From SB21 sp964415295 (lineage in GTDB: Bacteria; CLD3; SB21), in contig CAYPYN010000001.1 in assembly GCA_964415295.1 (NCBI GenBank), positions 124,001 through 188,000 on the forward strand: 64,000 nucleotides of DNA, written 5' to 3'. Below, in pieces: positions 34,201 through 41,194 of this stretch. The position numbers and the translations under genes were made by a program. The stretch's first letter is position 1, and every line of letters starts with the position of its first letter. The notes under the pieces were generated by a model. The model did no database searches. It saw nothing but the letters and a program-made list of their open reading frames with translations, and was not told where the DNA came from.

Positions 34201-36323
34201 TTTATAACCGGCAATTGTATCTGGCCGAATGGTATCTTGGCGAAAACCAATGGGAAAAAGCCTGGGCCTGTATCGATGAAAGCATGACCTATTTCCTCAA
34301 GAATCGAAACGACGAATTGCTCCATTACGCCAAACTCACCGCTCTTCGGGTGGGTCTTGCATCTAACTTCAAACAGCGATCGCTGACCGACATTGAAAGG
34401 ATGACCGGACCGCTGGCCGATCTGGTCACATCCGCCGATGCGTCGCTCACCTCCTCGCTGCAGATCTATGGATCGTATCTTTCTTCCGTCGCATTCCGAC
34501 TCACCGGCCGGCTTGACAAAGCCATCGAATCATCCACACATGCGGTTCAGGGACTGCAACAACAGAAATATTATGAGTTCGGAAGCGCAGAGATATACTA
34601 TCATCATTATCAGACCATGCTTGGCGCTCATGCCTCCAGGGCTGAACTGGGTCAGTTCCTGGAAAAAGCATACAACCACGTGAAAAATACCGAAAGTCGT
34701 TTGAAGCGATCGGATTTCAGGACAGGCTATGTGAATCTCCCGGTGAACCGGGAGATTGTCAATGAATACAAACTCTTTTTCAGCGAAGAGCGCGAATTTG
34801 ATATACAATCGTTCCAGATACTCTACGAAATCACCAAGGACATCAATTCTATTCTCGAATCGGAAAAGCTCTTTGACCGCATCATGGACAGCGCTATCGA
34901 AAACACCAAATCGGACCGCGGGTTGATACTGATCAAATCAGATTCCTCAGACACGTTTGAAGTCAAAGTGGCGCGGAACGTGGATCAGGAGACGCTTTCC
35001 GATCTGACCCATATCAGCCAGAGCATCGTACATGAGGTTTACCAGACCGGCCAGTCCATTGTAACGGCGGATGCCAATCTCGACGATCGATTTAGAGAGA
35101 GGAAGAGCATTGTGGCTTACCATATCCGCTCGATCATGTGCGTACCTTTGAGGATCAAAGAGGCGATCATCGGGGCCGTGTACATCGATAAACAATTCGA
35201 CACGCATTATTTCAGTCCCAGGAATCTTAAATTCCTTGAATCCTTTGCCAATATCGCCGGGATCGCGATCGAGAATGCGCGCCTGTATGAGAAGCTGAAT
35301 CTTGAAAAAGAGGATCTCAGCAAAGAGAACATCGAACTGAAATTCGAGATACAGGAAAAGTATCAAAAATACCATTTGGTCGGCCGCAGTAAGCCGATGA
35401 CGCAGGTTTTCCGTATCATAGAAGCGGCGGCGGGCAATACATCCAATGTGCTGATTCAAGGCGAAAGCGGCACAGGTAAGGAGCTGGTCGCCAAAGCGAT
35501 CCACTACAACGGAAACCGGAAGAACAAGAAATTTGTTGCTGTGGATTGCGGCGCTTTGCCGGAGAATCTGCTGGAAAGCGAACTTTTCGGCTACAAAAAA
35601 GGCGCATTTACGGGAGCTTCGACAGACAAAAAGGGACTATTTGAAGAAGCCGACGGCGGCACGATCTTTCTCGACGAGATCACCAATACGTCGCTCAATT
35701 TCCAGTCGCGCCTCCTCAGGGTCCTGCAGGAAAGCGAGATCCGCCGGGTCGGTGACAACGAAACACGGAAGATCAATGTAAGGGTCATCGCCGCTACGAA
35801 CCGAAATCTTCTGGAACAGGTGCAAAACGGCGCCTTTCGGGAGGACCTGTATTACCGGATCAACGTGATCGTGGCCCATCTGCCTCCGCTTCGGGATCGC
35901 AAAGAGGATATACCGCTGCTGGTTCAGCACATCATTGAAAAGCTGAATCGGTCGCAGGGAAAACACGTTCGTTCGTTGAGCTCGGACTTGATGGAATGGC
36001 TCGTGCAATACGATTGGCCGGGAAATGTGCGCCAACTGGAGAATATCCTGAGCCGGATGATGCTTTTTGCCGAACAAGACACCCTGAGCGCGAAAGACCT
36101 GCCGGAAGAGATAAAGGGGCCGCGCAAAGACGGATCCGCAACTGTGCGTGTTTCTTCGGACAAACGTACATTGGATGCATTCGAAACAGAACTCATGGAG
36201 CAGGAACGAAGCTATTTCAGATCGGTCCTCGAATCTGTGGAGGGGAATAAATCAAAAGCCGCAGAGAAACTGGGGATCAAAAGAACCACACTCAACGATC
36301 GGCTCAAGAAACTTGGGTTATGA
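31266..36323 (+). CDS. Ser/Thr kinase-ATPase-TPR-GAF-sigma54 activator fusion
   Basis: 1685 residues. The order is: Hanks-type kinase (16-275; loop GAGGMSDVFKAW, Lys45, HYDLKPEN with Asp135, DFG 157-159); AAA-type ATPase (290-600; Walker A GENGAGKT 324-331, FLMDDWENL as Walker B); tetratricopeptide repeats (about 630-1150); GAF domain (1180-1345); sigma54-interaction AAA+ domain (1370-1600; Walker A GESGTGKE from 1399, GAFTGA 1446-1451, GGTIFLDEI); Fis-type helix-turn-helix (1655-1685, NKSKAAEKLGIKRTTLNDRL). The first part resembles the signal-transduction ATPases next to kinase domains in myxobacteria and cyanobacteria. The intact GAFTGA loop means it should activate sigma54 promoters. It is cytoplasmic, with no membrane helix. 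A strong terminator follows the stop. Confidence 0.9.
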   Translation: MTMDAASSLTSIHPRYELREHLGAGGMSDVFKAWDLVEKRWVAIKRTSRGQADVSSFLREFEILYNLRHPHLPTAYDLYYTKDSVFFSMDWVDGRDLASRLRSENEMTADLFFTVFFQVLSALQYCHNHGIVHYDLKPENIILRNDPTSAVSVRLIDFGLAQWEHENRNDSPKGTIQYASPEMIKKEKTDRRSDLYALGVILYEMAAGLNPFDDGHIVNVVVHHLEKKIDSLNSGFTFVTDDLKKIILKLLVKDPQFRYQNVEEIYRDLRPLKDLFAPMEPDDRLILHSCFVQRENEIGSLTSMVSSFISNPQSVPDRAVWIAGENGAGKTALLRRFKLELHKTGIPALLSLFRPSGAHENLKNFLQMLFFDPHNRSAVIPDRLRRWIEGSPNDFLDDPDDLISELAAILENVWPPEPRVFLMDDWENLNDFEKTFFERLIGAIRHNPSRRSLLFITCELKENSYVTLENFDREGTGLLIRSLLNDASVNNEIIDALYSSTNGNPFLIETTLNHLIGEEGLINRNAEWKLNTDRITEIPSSINDFIEAKLRGLDTETASVLASASVFPFTFSVEAYNVVSPGTNNFQRLSRLKRVGLIEETASGYVISNNYLREKIYQALPQSVAEENHRKLAAFYESQDKTNYRELAFHYFHSDDKSLAVPYLLELSRHQIKNFLPKEALDNLSRAASVLRGRNTGLLLDTLFQMEGLLDRLGRRKEQESVIAEILDTAGSGSDFSNLLHGILRKANYLEKTSQFEESQRVCEEGLRISREKAGGLFAGPLYRQLGRNYYNRALWKEALGHYETAYAHAIRSSDRKLEVECLNSLGTAYGSLGDYERAKEYFAKTVELSEKLGDTERKTNAVFNLARLAYKTNDLDEAMTQGRRAEEILKELKNRKLEQMVGQLTALIAYGMHHYEQAFALNEKVMSLSEELNDPAALGRALANQALVCMRLGLNKMARNNLDRSLDLAVRLDNKKDLYNRQLYLAEWYLGENQWEKAWACIDESMTYFLKNRNDELLHYAKLTALRVGLASNFKQRSLTDIERMTGPLADLVTSADASLTSSLQIYGSYLSSVAFRLTGRLDKAIESSTHAVQGLQQQKYYEFGSAEIYYHHYQTMLGAHASRAELGQFLEKAYNHVKNTESRLKRSDFRTGYVNLPVNREIVNEYKLFFSEEREFDIQSFQILYEITKDINSILESEKLFDRIMDSAIENTKSDRGLILIKSDSSDTFEVKVARNVDQETLSDLTHISQSIVHEVYQTGQSIVTADANLDDRFRERKSIVAYHIRSIMCVPLRIKEAIIGAVYIDKQFDTHYFSPRNLKFLESFANIAGIAIENARLYEKLNLEKEDLSKENIELKFEIQEKYQKYHLVGRSKPMTQVFRIIEAAAGNTSNVLIQGESGTGKELVAKAIHYNGNRKNKKFVAVDCGALPENLLESELFGYKKGAFTGASTDKKGLFEEADGGTIFLDEITNTSLNFQSRLLRVLQESEIRRVGDNETRKINVRVIAATNRNLLEQVQNGAFREDLYYRINVIVAHLPPLRDRKEDIPLLVQHIIEKLNRSQGKHVRSLSSDLMEWLVQYDWPGNVRQLENILSRMMLFAEQDTLSAKDLPEEIKGPRKDGSATVRVSSDKRTLDAFETELMEQERSYFRSVLESVEGNKSKAAEKLGIKRTTLNDRLKKLGL

Positions 36324-36341
36324 ACATCAAACGGTAAAAAG

Positions 36342-36371
36342 AAAACCCCGTCGCAGAGACGGGGTTTTTTT
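36342..36371. terminator. Bidirectional intrinsic terminator
   Basis: An 11-bp stem (AAAACCCCGTC at 36342-36352 paired with 36358-36368), a five-base loop and a T-run on the plus strand, with an A-rich stretch upstream that serves the convergent lipoprotein gene. It closes both transcription units. Confidence 0.9.
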
Positions 36372-36374
36372 ATT

Positions 36375-37298
36375 TTATTGCACCAGGTAGGGAACGGCGA
36401 TCATATAGGAATCATAAGGTCTTGCCCGGCGGTTGATCGAACTCACGGTTAAAAAGTCAATAACCAATTGATTAAAGCCTCTTTTCTGTGAGGCTTCAAT
36501 GTACAGAACTTTTCTGAAGTAATCCGTAAACGGTATTCTTGTCATCTCCAGACGCCGGCGGAATTGATTATCTCTGTTCTTTCCATTAGTTACAAATCCG
36601 ACGGGACGATCAAAACCGTCGATCTTGTTTCGCACCTTGACAAATACAACGATCGAATCGTTGTTGTGTAACGTGACGGGATTCTTGTAATAGTTCACGA
36701 TCTCAGCCGGATCGTCCACGGCAATCACGCCTTGCGGAACCGCTATCCAAATCGAATCGATAGCCAGTCGGGTATTGACCGCAAGAGTTGCCGGATCGAG
36801 CGAACTGCCGTACGCGGATGAAACGGTGACCGGTGTCCATTTGTCGCCCGTGGCCGGGTTGAACCCTTTTACAAAGCTAATGGACCGCGAGAATCTGTGA
36901 CGCAGCGGCTTTGAGTACTGCATTCCCGCGCTGTCTATCTTGAAAATTCCTTTAAGCAAGTAATTTGCAGTAAAATAGGCCAAAGTATCCTCTTCAAAAA
37001 TGATATCCGGTTCTTCCTTCTGAAGTTCGGTGATCAGTCGACCAAAGCGTATCCCGTTTCCGGCCATTTTCCAAAAATCCGAAAAATTGGATTTCGCAGA
37101 CTCTTTTGTTAATGAAGCAAAGAACAACGAGTCGCCGTCGTCGTTCAAACCCGGCCCATAAAGCCCTTCGGCATCATCTTCAACTATCTTCTGTAAGATA
37201 GCTGAGTCTGTATCCGCAAAATCATCGTCACCAAGGCCGCAGCCAGCCAATAGGACGATCGCAGTAAAGGACCATGGGATTAAAAATCTGTTTAACAT
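36375..37298 (-). CDS. Lipoprotein of unknown function
   Basis: 307 residues from the ATG at 37298, chosen because a GGAGG ribosome binding site lies eight bases upstream; an earlier ATG at 37349 has none. The signal ends in VLLAGC, so Cys20 should be lipid-modified. After it comes an acidic stretch (GDDDFADTDSAI), and the body is mixed alpha/beta without a motif I recognise. Repeated references in the middle to hydrophobic strands (SIWIAVPQGVIAV, DSIVVFVKVRNKID) suggest a beta-rich domain. Nothing around it, a signalling gene on one side and tRNA-Asn on the other, indicates its job. It shares a bidirectional terminator with the kinase-sigma54 gene. Confidence 0.8.
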   Translation of the reverse strand: MLNRFLIPWSFTAIVLLAGCGLGDDDFADTDSAILQKIVEDDAEGLYGPGLNDDGDSLFFASLTKESAKSNFSDFWKMAGNGIRFGRLITELQKEEPDIIFEEDTLAYFTANYLLKGIFKIDSAGMQYSKPLRHRFSRSISFVKGFNPATGDKWTPVTVSSAYGSSLDPATLAVNTRLAIDSIWIAVPQGVIAVDDPAEIVNYYKNPVTLHNNDSIVVFVKVRNKIDGFDRPVGFVTNGKNRDNQFRRRLEMTRIPFTDYFRKVLYIEASQKRGFNQLVIDFLTVSSINRRARPYDSYMIAVPYLVQ

Positions 37299-37584
37299 GG
37301 CAAACACCTCCAGTGTCTTTCCGCTGATATTGTTCAACATATGTGCCATATTTTCTAAGTATTTGTTTTATATAATTTAAAATTATCGTCTACGCCTTTT
37401 GCATTTTCAAATTGACGGGTTTTCCGTCGGACTACGAATCGTTATTTGACAATCTATTAAGTTTAATCTTGATTGTAAATACAGAATTCAGGAGATCAAG
37501 AATTCGGTAAATAAGCTCTTAATGCAGCCCTCGCATGTCATACTCATGATGCTCTTGGTCCTTGCCTGAATTCACAAAAAAAAC
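37299..37584. other. AT-rich intergenic region
   Basis: Between the lipoprotein start and the tRNA promoter I see no supported gene. It holds the leader of the lipoprotein gene (GGAGG site) and AT-rich sequence. A 15-codon frame at about 37518-37565 lacks a ribosome binding site and is not called. Confidence 0.5.
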
Positions 37585-37613
37585 TTGACTTTTTGAGACT
37601 TGCCGATTACATT
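37585..37613 (+). promoter_or_regulatory. Promoter of tRNA-Asn
   Basis: TTGACT, 17 bases, TACATT, ending 17 bases before the mature tRNA. The fit to a housekeeping sigma factor and the position before a stable RNA gene make this one of the safest promoters in the window. Confidence 0.75.
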
Positions 37614-37630
37614 GGCCACGCTTAATATAT

Positions 37631-37702
<72 letters not shown>

Positions 37703-37706
37703 CTTC

Positions 37707-37734
37707 AACCCGTCTCTGCCCGACGGGTTTTTTT
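37707..37734 (+). terminator. Intrinsic terminator after tRNA-Asn
   Basis: AACCCGTC (37707-37714) pairs with GACGGGTT (37722-37729), followed by seven T residues. It lies only five bases after the tRNA and 20 bases before the outer-membrane protein start. Confidence 0.85.
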
Positions 37735-37753
37735 GTTTGCAACACGGACATTT

Positions 37754-39010
37754 ATGAAACACATCTTTTTCAAAACCGTTTTGCTGTCGCTTTCTCTTTC
37801 CGTCCCGCTTCTGCATGCCCAACAAACACGATTCTACATTTACGAAAAAAATGATCAATTTAAGGCCGCACCCTGGTTCCGCTATAATAAGGCGGAAGGA
37901 TTGTTCACGGGATTGTCCGCTCAATTCCTTTTCACCGAACAGTTTTTTATGGAAGGACGCGCCGGTTATGCCCTGGCCGGCAAGTTTCCCCGATACAAGA
38001 TCGGACTTCAAAAGACCTTTGTTTCAGATAATAACGAGTTCTTCATTCGCGCGGATTACTATGATCTGACAGAAACCAACGACGAGCATGTCTTGCCCGA
38101 TTGGGAGAACTCGCTGACGTCGCTGCTATTCAAACTTGACTATTACAACTTTTATCGTGAACGCGGGCCGGTGATCACCTTCGGACAGAACTGGAACGGC
38201 ACCTACAAGATCGATCTCTATGCCGGTATGCGTGACTTTTACGCTCTGTCCAACAAAGCGAAGTTCAGTCTTTTCGACACCGGCGGAGACCGGAAAGACG
38301 GAAAGAGAGTTTTCGCCTACAATCCTCGGGCCGCAGAAGGAAGGGACTATTATCTGGGGTTGTCTTACGATATCGACTACCGGCCCTCGCCGACCGCTTT
38401 TGTCAATGCATGGCAATTCAAAGGCCGTTATGAAAACTCGGCTTTGCTTCATTCCGCTACCCATTCCGATTTCTCTTATCAAAGAATGGAACTTCAGTTT
38501 CAGCGTTTCCAGCGTGTTTTCACAAAACAGAAGACTGTGCTGAGCCTGAAAATAGCTTCTTATTCGGGCAGGACTCAATTCACATCGGACACGCTCCTTG
38601 CCCCGCGGGACCAGTTCCTGTATGACATCGGCGGATACGGCAGCCTTCGCGGCTATTCATACCGGGAATTCCTAGATGGCAACCGCATGATACTATTTAA
38701 CTGGGACTATTATTTCAACGGTTCATTCCTTCCTAAATCGTTTTTGACAAAAATATGGGGCATTGGGAACATATTCCGTGCCGGAGACCTATTTTTATTT
38801 GCCGATGCCGGGTATGTGTGGCAGACGGATCCCTCCAACGCCTTCTATGAGTTCAGCCGGTTCGACTTACAGGATATCAAAGCGGATGCCGGACTTGGTC
38901 TGGCTTTTGCCGACTGGGTACGTTTCGAAGCCGCCTTCCCTCTGTCAAAGGGCATCGACACCCGTCGCAGCGACCATGTCTTCTATTTGAGAATAACACC
39001 CAAATTCTGA
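37754..39010 (+). CDS. Omp85/BamA-like outer-membrane beta-barrel without POTRA domains
   Basis: 418 residues from the ATG at 37754, giving a clean signal peptide (MKHIFFKTVLLSLSLSVPLL, then HAQ). The mature protein is rich in alternating aromatic strands. Near 300 it carries GGYGSLRGYSYREFLDGNRM, which matches the conserved barrel element of the bacterial surface antigen family (PF01103: GG-x-x-SLRGY followed by an aromatic strand). The last residues (FYLRITPKF) form a typical outer-membrane C-terminal strand ending in Phe. There is no room for POTRA domains, so it is a barrel-only member, possibly a porin-like or secretion pore. It is followed after four bases by rsmE. Confidence 0.75.
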   Translation: MKHIFFKTVLLSLSLSVPLLHAQQTRFYIYEKNDQFKAAPWFRYNKAEGLFTGLSAQFLFTEQFFMEGRAGYALAGKFPRYKIGLQKTFVSDNNEFFIRADYYDLTETNDEHVLPDWENSLTSLLFKLDYYNFYRERGPVITFGQNWNGTYKIDLYAGMRDFYALSNKAKFSLFDTGGDRKDGKRVFAYNPRAAEGRDYYLGLSYDIDYRPSPTAFVNAWQFKGRYENSALLHSATHSDFSYQRMELQFQRFQRVFTKQKTVLSLKIASYSGRTQFTSDTLLAPRDQFLYDIGGYGSLRGYSYREFLDGNRMILFNWDYYFNGSFLPKSFLTKIWGIGNIFRAGDLFLFADAGYVWQTDPSNAFYEFSRFDLQDIKADAGLGLAFADWVRFEAAFPLSKGIDTRRSDHVFYLRITPKF

Positions 39011-39014
39011 TTCC

Positions 39015-39767
39015 ATGAAAACGCCTCCCGCTGACGACCAGTATTTCTATGCAGAACCGGCCGATATACATCCTCCGTCTCTGACGCTGCGCAACGATGA
39101 AGCTTACCATTGTGTCAAGGTGCTGAGAAAATCCGCAGGAGACCGTTTCTATGCCGTGGACGGTCTGGGCATGGAATACCTGGTCGAAGTCGTCCAACTT
39201 GGGAAGGATTTTGTGGAATGCCGCATCGTGGAAAGCCTGTCACGGCCCAGAGAACTTCCAAGCCGCATCACACTGGCGCAGGCTCTGATCAAAAAGGATC
39301 ATTTTGATCTCGTCGTTGAGAAGTGCACCGAATTGGGCGCTTTTGCTTTGATCCCTGTGGAAACCGAACGCAGTTTGGCCGAACCCGGACAGAACAAACT
39401 CGCCCGTTGGCAGAAAATAATGTTATCCTCTATGAAGCAATCACGCCGTTCTTTTCTGCCGGTCCTTGGAGAGATCGCTTCCTTCAAAGAGCTTGTGCAG
39501 GAAAGCGGCGGCTACGATCTTAAGGTCATCTTCCATGAAAAATCCCAACTTTCTTTTGCCGAATGGGCCGGCCAGACGGCGGTACGGCCTGCAGAAACAC
39601 TGATACTTATTGGTCCGGAGGGCGGTTTTACCGATGACGAAGTAGCCTTGGCCGCAGAACAAGGATTCATCAGCCTTTCCATGGGGCAGCGCCGTCTGAG
39701 GGCAGAAACGGCCGCGATTTGCGCCATGGCCCTTTTTTCAATCCTTCATACCCCACAAAACAGCTAA
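39015..39767 (+). CDS. rsmE: 16S rRNA (uracil1498-N3)-methyltransferase
   Basis: 250 residues. The N-terminal PUA-like domain (DQYFYAEPADIHPPSLTL, HCVKVLRKSAGDRFYAVDG) is followed by the SPOUT methyltransferase fold with its trefoil-knot motifs ILIGPEGGFTDDEV and MGQRRLRAETAAI. RsmE methylates N3 of U1498 in 16S rRNA of the assembled 30S subunit. KDHFDLVVEKCTELGAF and SMKQSRRSFLPVL are also family positions. It starts four bases after the stop of the outer-membrane barrel gene and is probably transcribed with it. Confidence 0.95.
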   Translation: MKTPPADDQYFYAEPADIHPPSLTLRNDEAYHCVKVLRKSAGDRFYAVDGLGMEYLVEVVQLGKDFVECRIVESLSRPRELPSRITLAQALIKKDHFDLVVEKCTELGAFALIPVETERSLAEPGQNKLARWQKIMLSSMKQSRRSFLPVLGEIASFKELVQESGGYDLKVIFHEKSQLSFAEWAGQTAVRPAETLILIGPEGGFTDDEVALAAEQGFISLSMGQRRLRAETAAICAMALFSILHTPQNS

Positions 39768-40108
39768 AATTCAGCATTTTTTTGGCCTACTGGCCTGAAA
39801 ATAGCATAAAATCAACGTTTTACACAAAATATAACTTGACAAAAGCGACTTCTTGGATTATATTTACAGTGTTGATCCCGCAACGACACATTGTACAGAT
39901 GCCCTTAGATACAGCTTTCGCGGGAACATAGGAAATCAGACCCGTTTTTTCTCGATTTCGAAGTTTTTGTTCATTTACAATACTGTCCTTACCCTGTCTT
40001 TTCATACTTCGCGAGAGAATTCCGCCACGGCGGGATGAAGTATGACAAGTAATGCGCGTATGAATAATTGTATACGACGCATGTTAACCAAATCAAGGAG
40101 TCACTAAC
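39768..40108 (+). promoter_or_regulatory. Long structured leader upstream of HU
   Basis: This 341-base gap holds a near-consensus promoter at 39836-39864, so the HU transcript would have a leader of about 238 bases. Within it, TCATACTTC (40002-40010) pairs perfectly with 40037-40045, and the enclosed CCGCCACGGCGG can form a second small hairpin. AAGGAG is the ribosome binding site at about 40096-40101. No riboswitch class is recognised, and I see no credible leader peptide. Confidence 0.45.
39836..39864 (+). promoter_or_regulatory. Promoter of the HU gene
   Basis: TTGACA, 17 bases, TATATT: the best sigma70-type match in the window, as expected for an abundant nucleoid protein. The predicted start is near 39871. 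Confidence 0.75.
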
Positions 40109-40387
40109 ATGACCAAAGCAGAGATCGTTGCCAAAATGGCGAAAGACGGCGGCGTGCCCAAGACAAAAGCTGAAAAAGCTTTGAATTCTTTTGTGGATGC
40201 CGTTACGACGTCATTGAAGAAAGGCAAATCCGTAACGTTGGTAGGCTTTGGAACGTTCACCGTTTCCAAGAGAAAAGCCCGTGTCGGTAGAAATCCTCAG
40301 ACCGGTGCCGCTCTGAAAATTGCCGCTGCCAAGGTTCCCAAATTCCGTGCCGGCAAAGCTCTGAAGCATGCCGTGAAGAAAGGTTAA
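40109..40387 (+). CDS. hup: HU/IHF family DNA-binding protein
   Basis: 92 residues, the standard HU length. It opens with MTKAEIVAKMAKDGGVPKTK, includes LKKGKSVTLVGFGTFTVSKRKAR, and has the DNA-binding arm GRNPQTGAALKIAA followed by VPKFRAGKALK. HU forms dimers that bend and compact DNA. An AGGAG ribosome binding site precedes the ATG. It has its own strong promoter, a long structured leader and an intrinsic terminator, so it is a single-gene transcript. A C-terminal HAVKKG follows the usual end closely. Confidence 0.96.
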   Translation: MTKAEIVAKMAKDGGVPKTKAEKALNSFVDAVTTSLKKGKSVTLVGFGTFTVSKRKARVGRNPQTGAALKIAAAKVPKFRAGKALKHAVKKG

Positions 40388-40430
40388 TTTTTAGCTCGCT
40401 TCGTAATAGGTATAAGCGCTAAAAATCCCG

Positions 40431-40462
40431 TCCCTCCGCCTCAAAGCGGAGGGATTTTTTTT
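40431..40462 (+). terminator. Intrinsic terminator after HU
   Basis: TCCCTCCGC (40431-40439) pairs with GCGGAGGGA (40446-40454), followed by eight T residues. The last T residues run directly into the -35 box of the purN promoter. Confidence 0.92.
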
Positions 40463-40489
40463 GACTTGCACTCCATATGGGATTAATAT
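40461..40489 (+). promoter_or_regulatory. Promoter of purN
   Basis: TTGACT, 17 bases, TAATAT. The first two T residues of the -35 box are the final residues of the HU terminator's T-run. The transcript would begin near 40496, about 40 bases before the purN ATG. Confidence 0.7.
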
Positions 40490-40535
40490 AAATTTTGAAC
40501 ACCCATTTACAAGCATCCCATCAAGGGTATTTAAA

Positions 40536-41159
40536 ATGTCCGCGTTACGTATAGCCCTTTTCGCTTCCGGCCATGGTTCCAACTGCCGGGCGATCTATGA
40601 TGCCATCCAAAATGGGAAACTGAATGCATCCATCGGGCTTGTTCTCAGCAATAACGCAGACGCGGGCGTATTGTCCTGGGCAAAAGAAAAGAACCTGCCG
40701 TGGGTTCACTTGTCCTCAGAGCAATTTGAAGATAAGAAGAATTTCCACGACACCATGATCGGAATGCTCAGGGAACATCATATCGAATTGATTGTTCTGG
40801 CCGGGTATATGAAAAAAATAGGTTTACCGTTGATCGAAGCGTTCCCCAACAGGATTCTGAATATCCATCCGGCTCTGTTGCCGGCTTTTGGAGGCAAAGG
40901 TATGTACGGGGAACATGTACATAACGCGGTGATCGAATACGGCGCCAAAATCACCGGTGTCACCGTTCACCTCGTAGACCCCGAATATGACCATGGCGCC
41001 ATCGTAATGCAAAAGGCCCTGGAAATAGGCGACAATGATGACCCTCATTCCCTGGCCGAAAAGGTTTTGAAATTGGAACATCAGACGTATTTCCTAGCCA
41101 TTCAGCTTTTTGCAGAAAACCGCATTCGCGTAGTAAACAGGAAAGTTTTGATCTCATAA
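40536..41159 (+). CDS. purN: Phosphoribosylglycinamide formyltransferase (GART)
   Basis: 207 residues from the ATG at 40536; an in-frame TTG at 40461 lies inside the promoter and is rejected. The fold starts with ALRIALFASGHGSNCRAIYDAI (phosphate-binding loop GHGSN), followed by the active-site block ILNIHPALLPAFGGKGMYG with Asn109 and His111, then VHLVDPEYDHGAI with the catalytic Asp152. PurN transfers a formyl group from 10-formyltetrahydrofolate to GAR in purine synthesis. The GKGMYG extension after the NIHP block is common in Bacteroidetes-like relatives. It is followed after 35 bases by the CsgG-like gene. Confidence 0.95.
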   Translation: MSALRIALFASGHGSNCRAIYDAIQNGKLNASIGLVLSNNADAGVLSWAKEKNLPWVHLSSEQFEDKKNFHDTMIGMLREHHIELIVLAGYMKKIGLPLIEAFPNRILNIHPALLPAFGGKGMYGEHVHNAVIEYGAKITGVTVHLVDPEYDHGAIVMQKALEIGDNDDPHSLAEKVLKLEHQTYFLAIQLFAENRIRVVNRKVLIS

Positions 41160-41194
41160 ATTGATTTTTTTGTTAACGAAAAGGAGGAGTATCT

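Noticed and set aside
37518..37565. 15-codon frame upstream of tRNA-Asn
   Set aside because: No ribosome binding site at a useful distance and no conserved feature.
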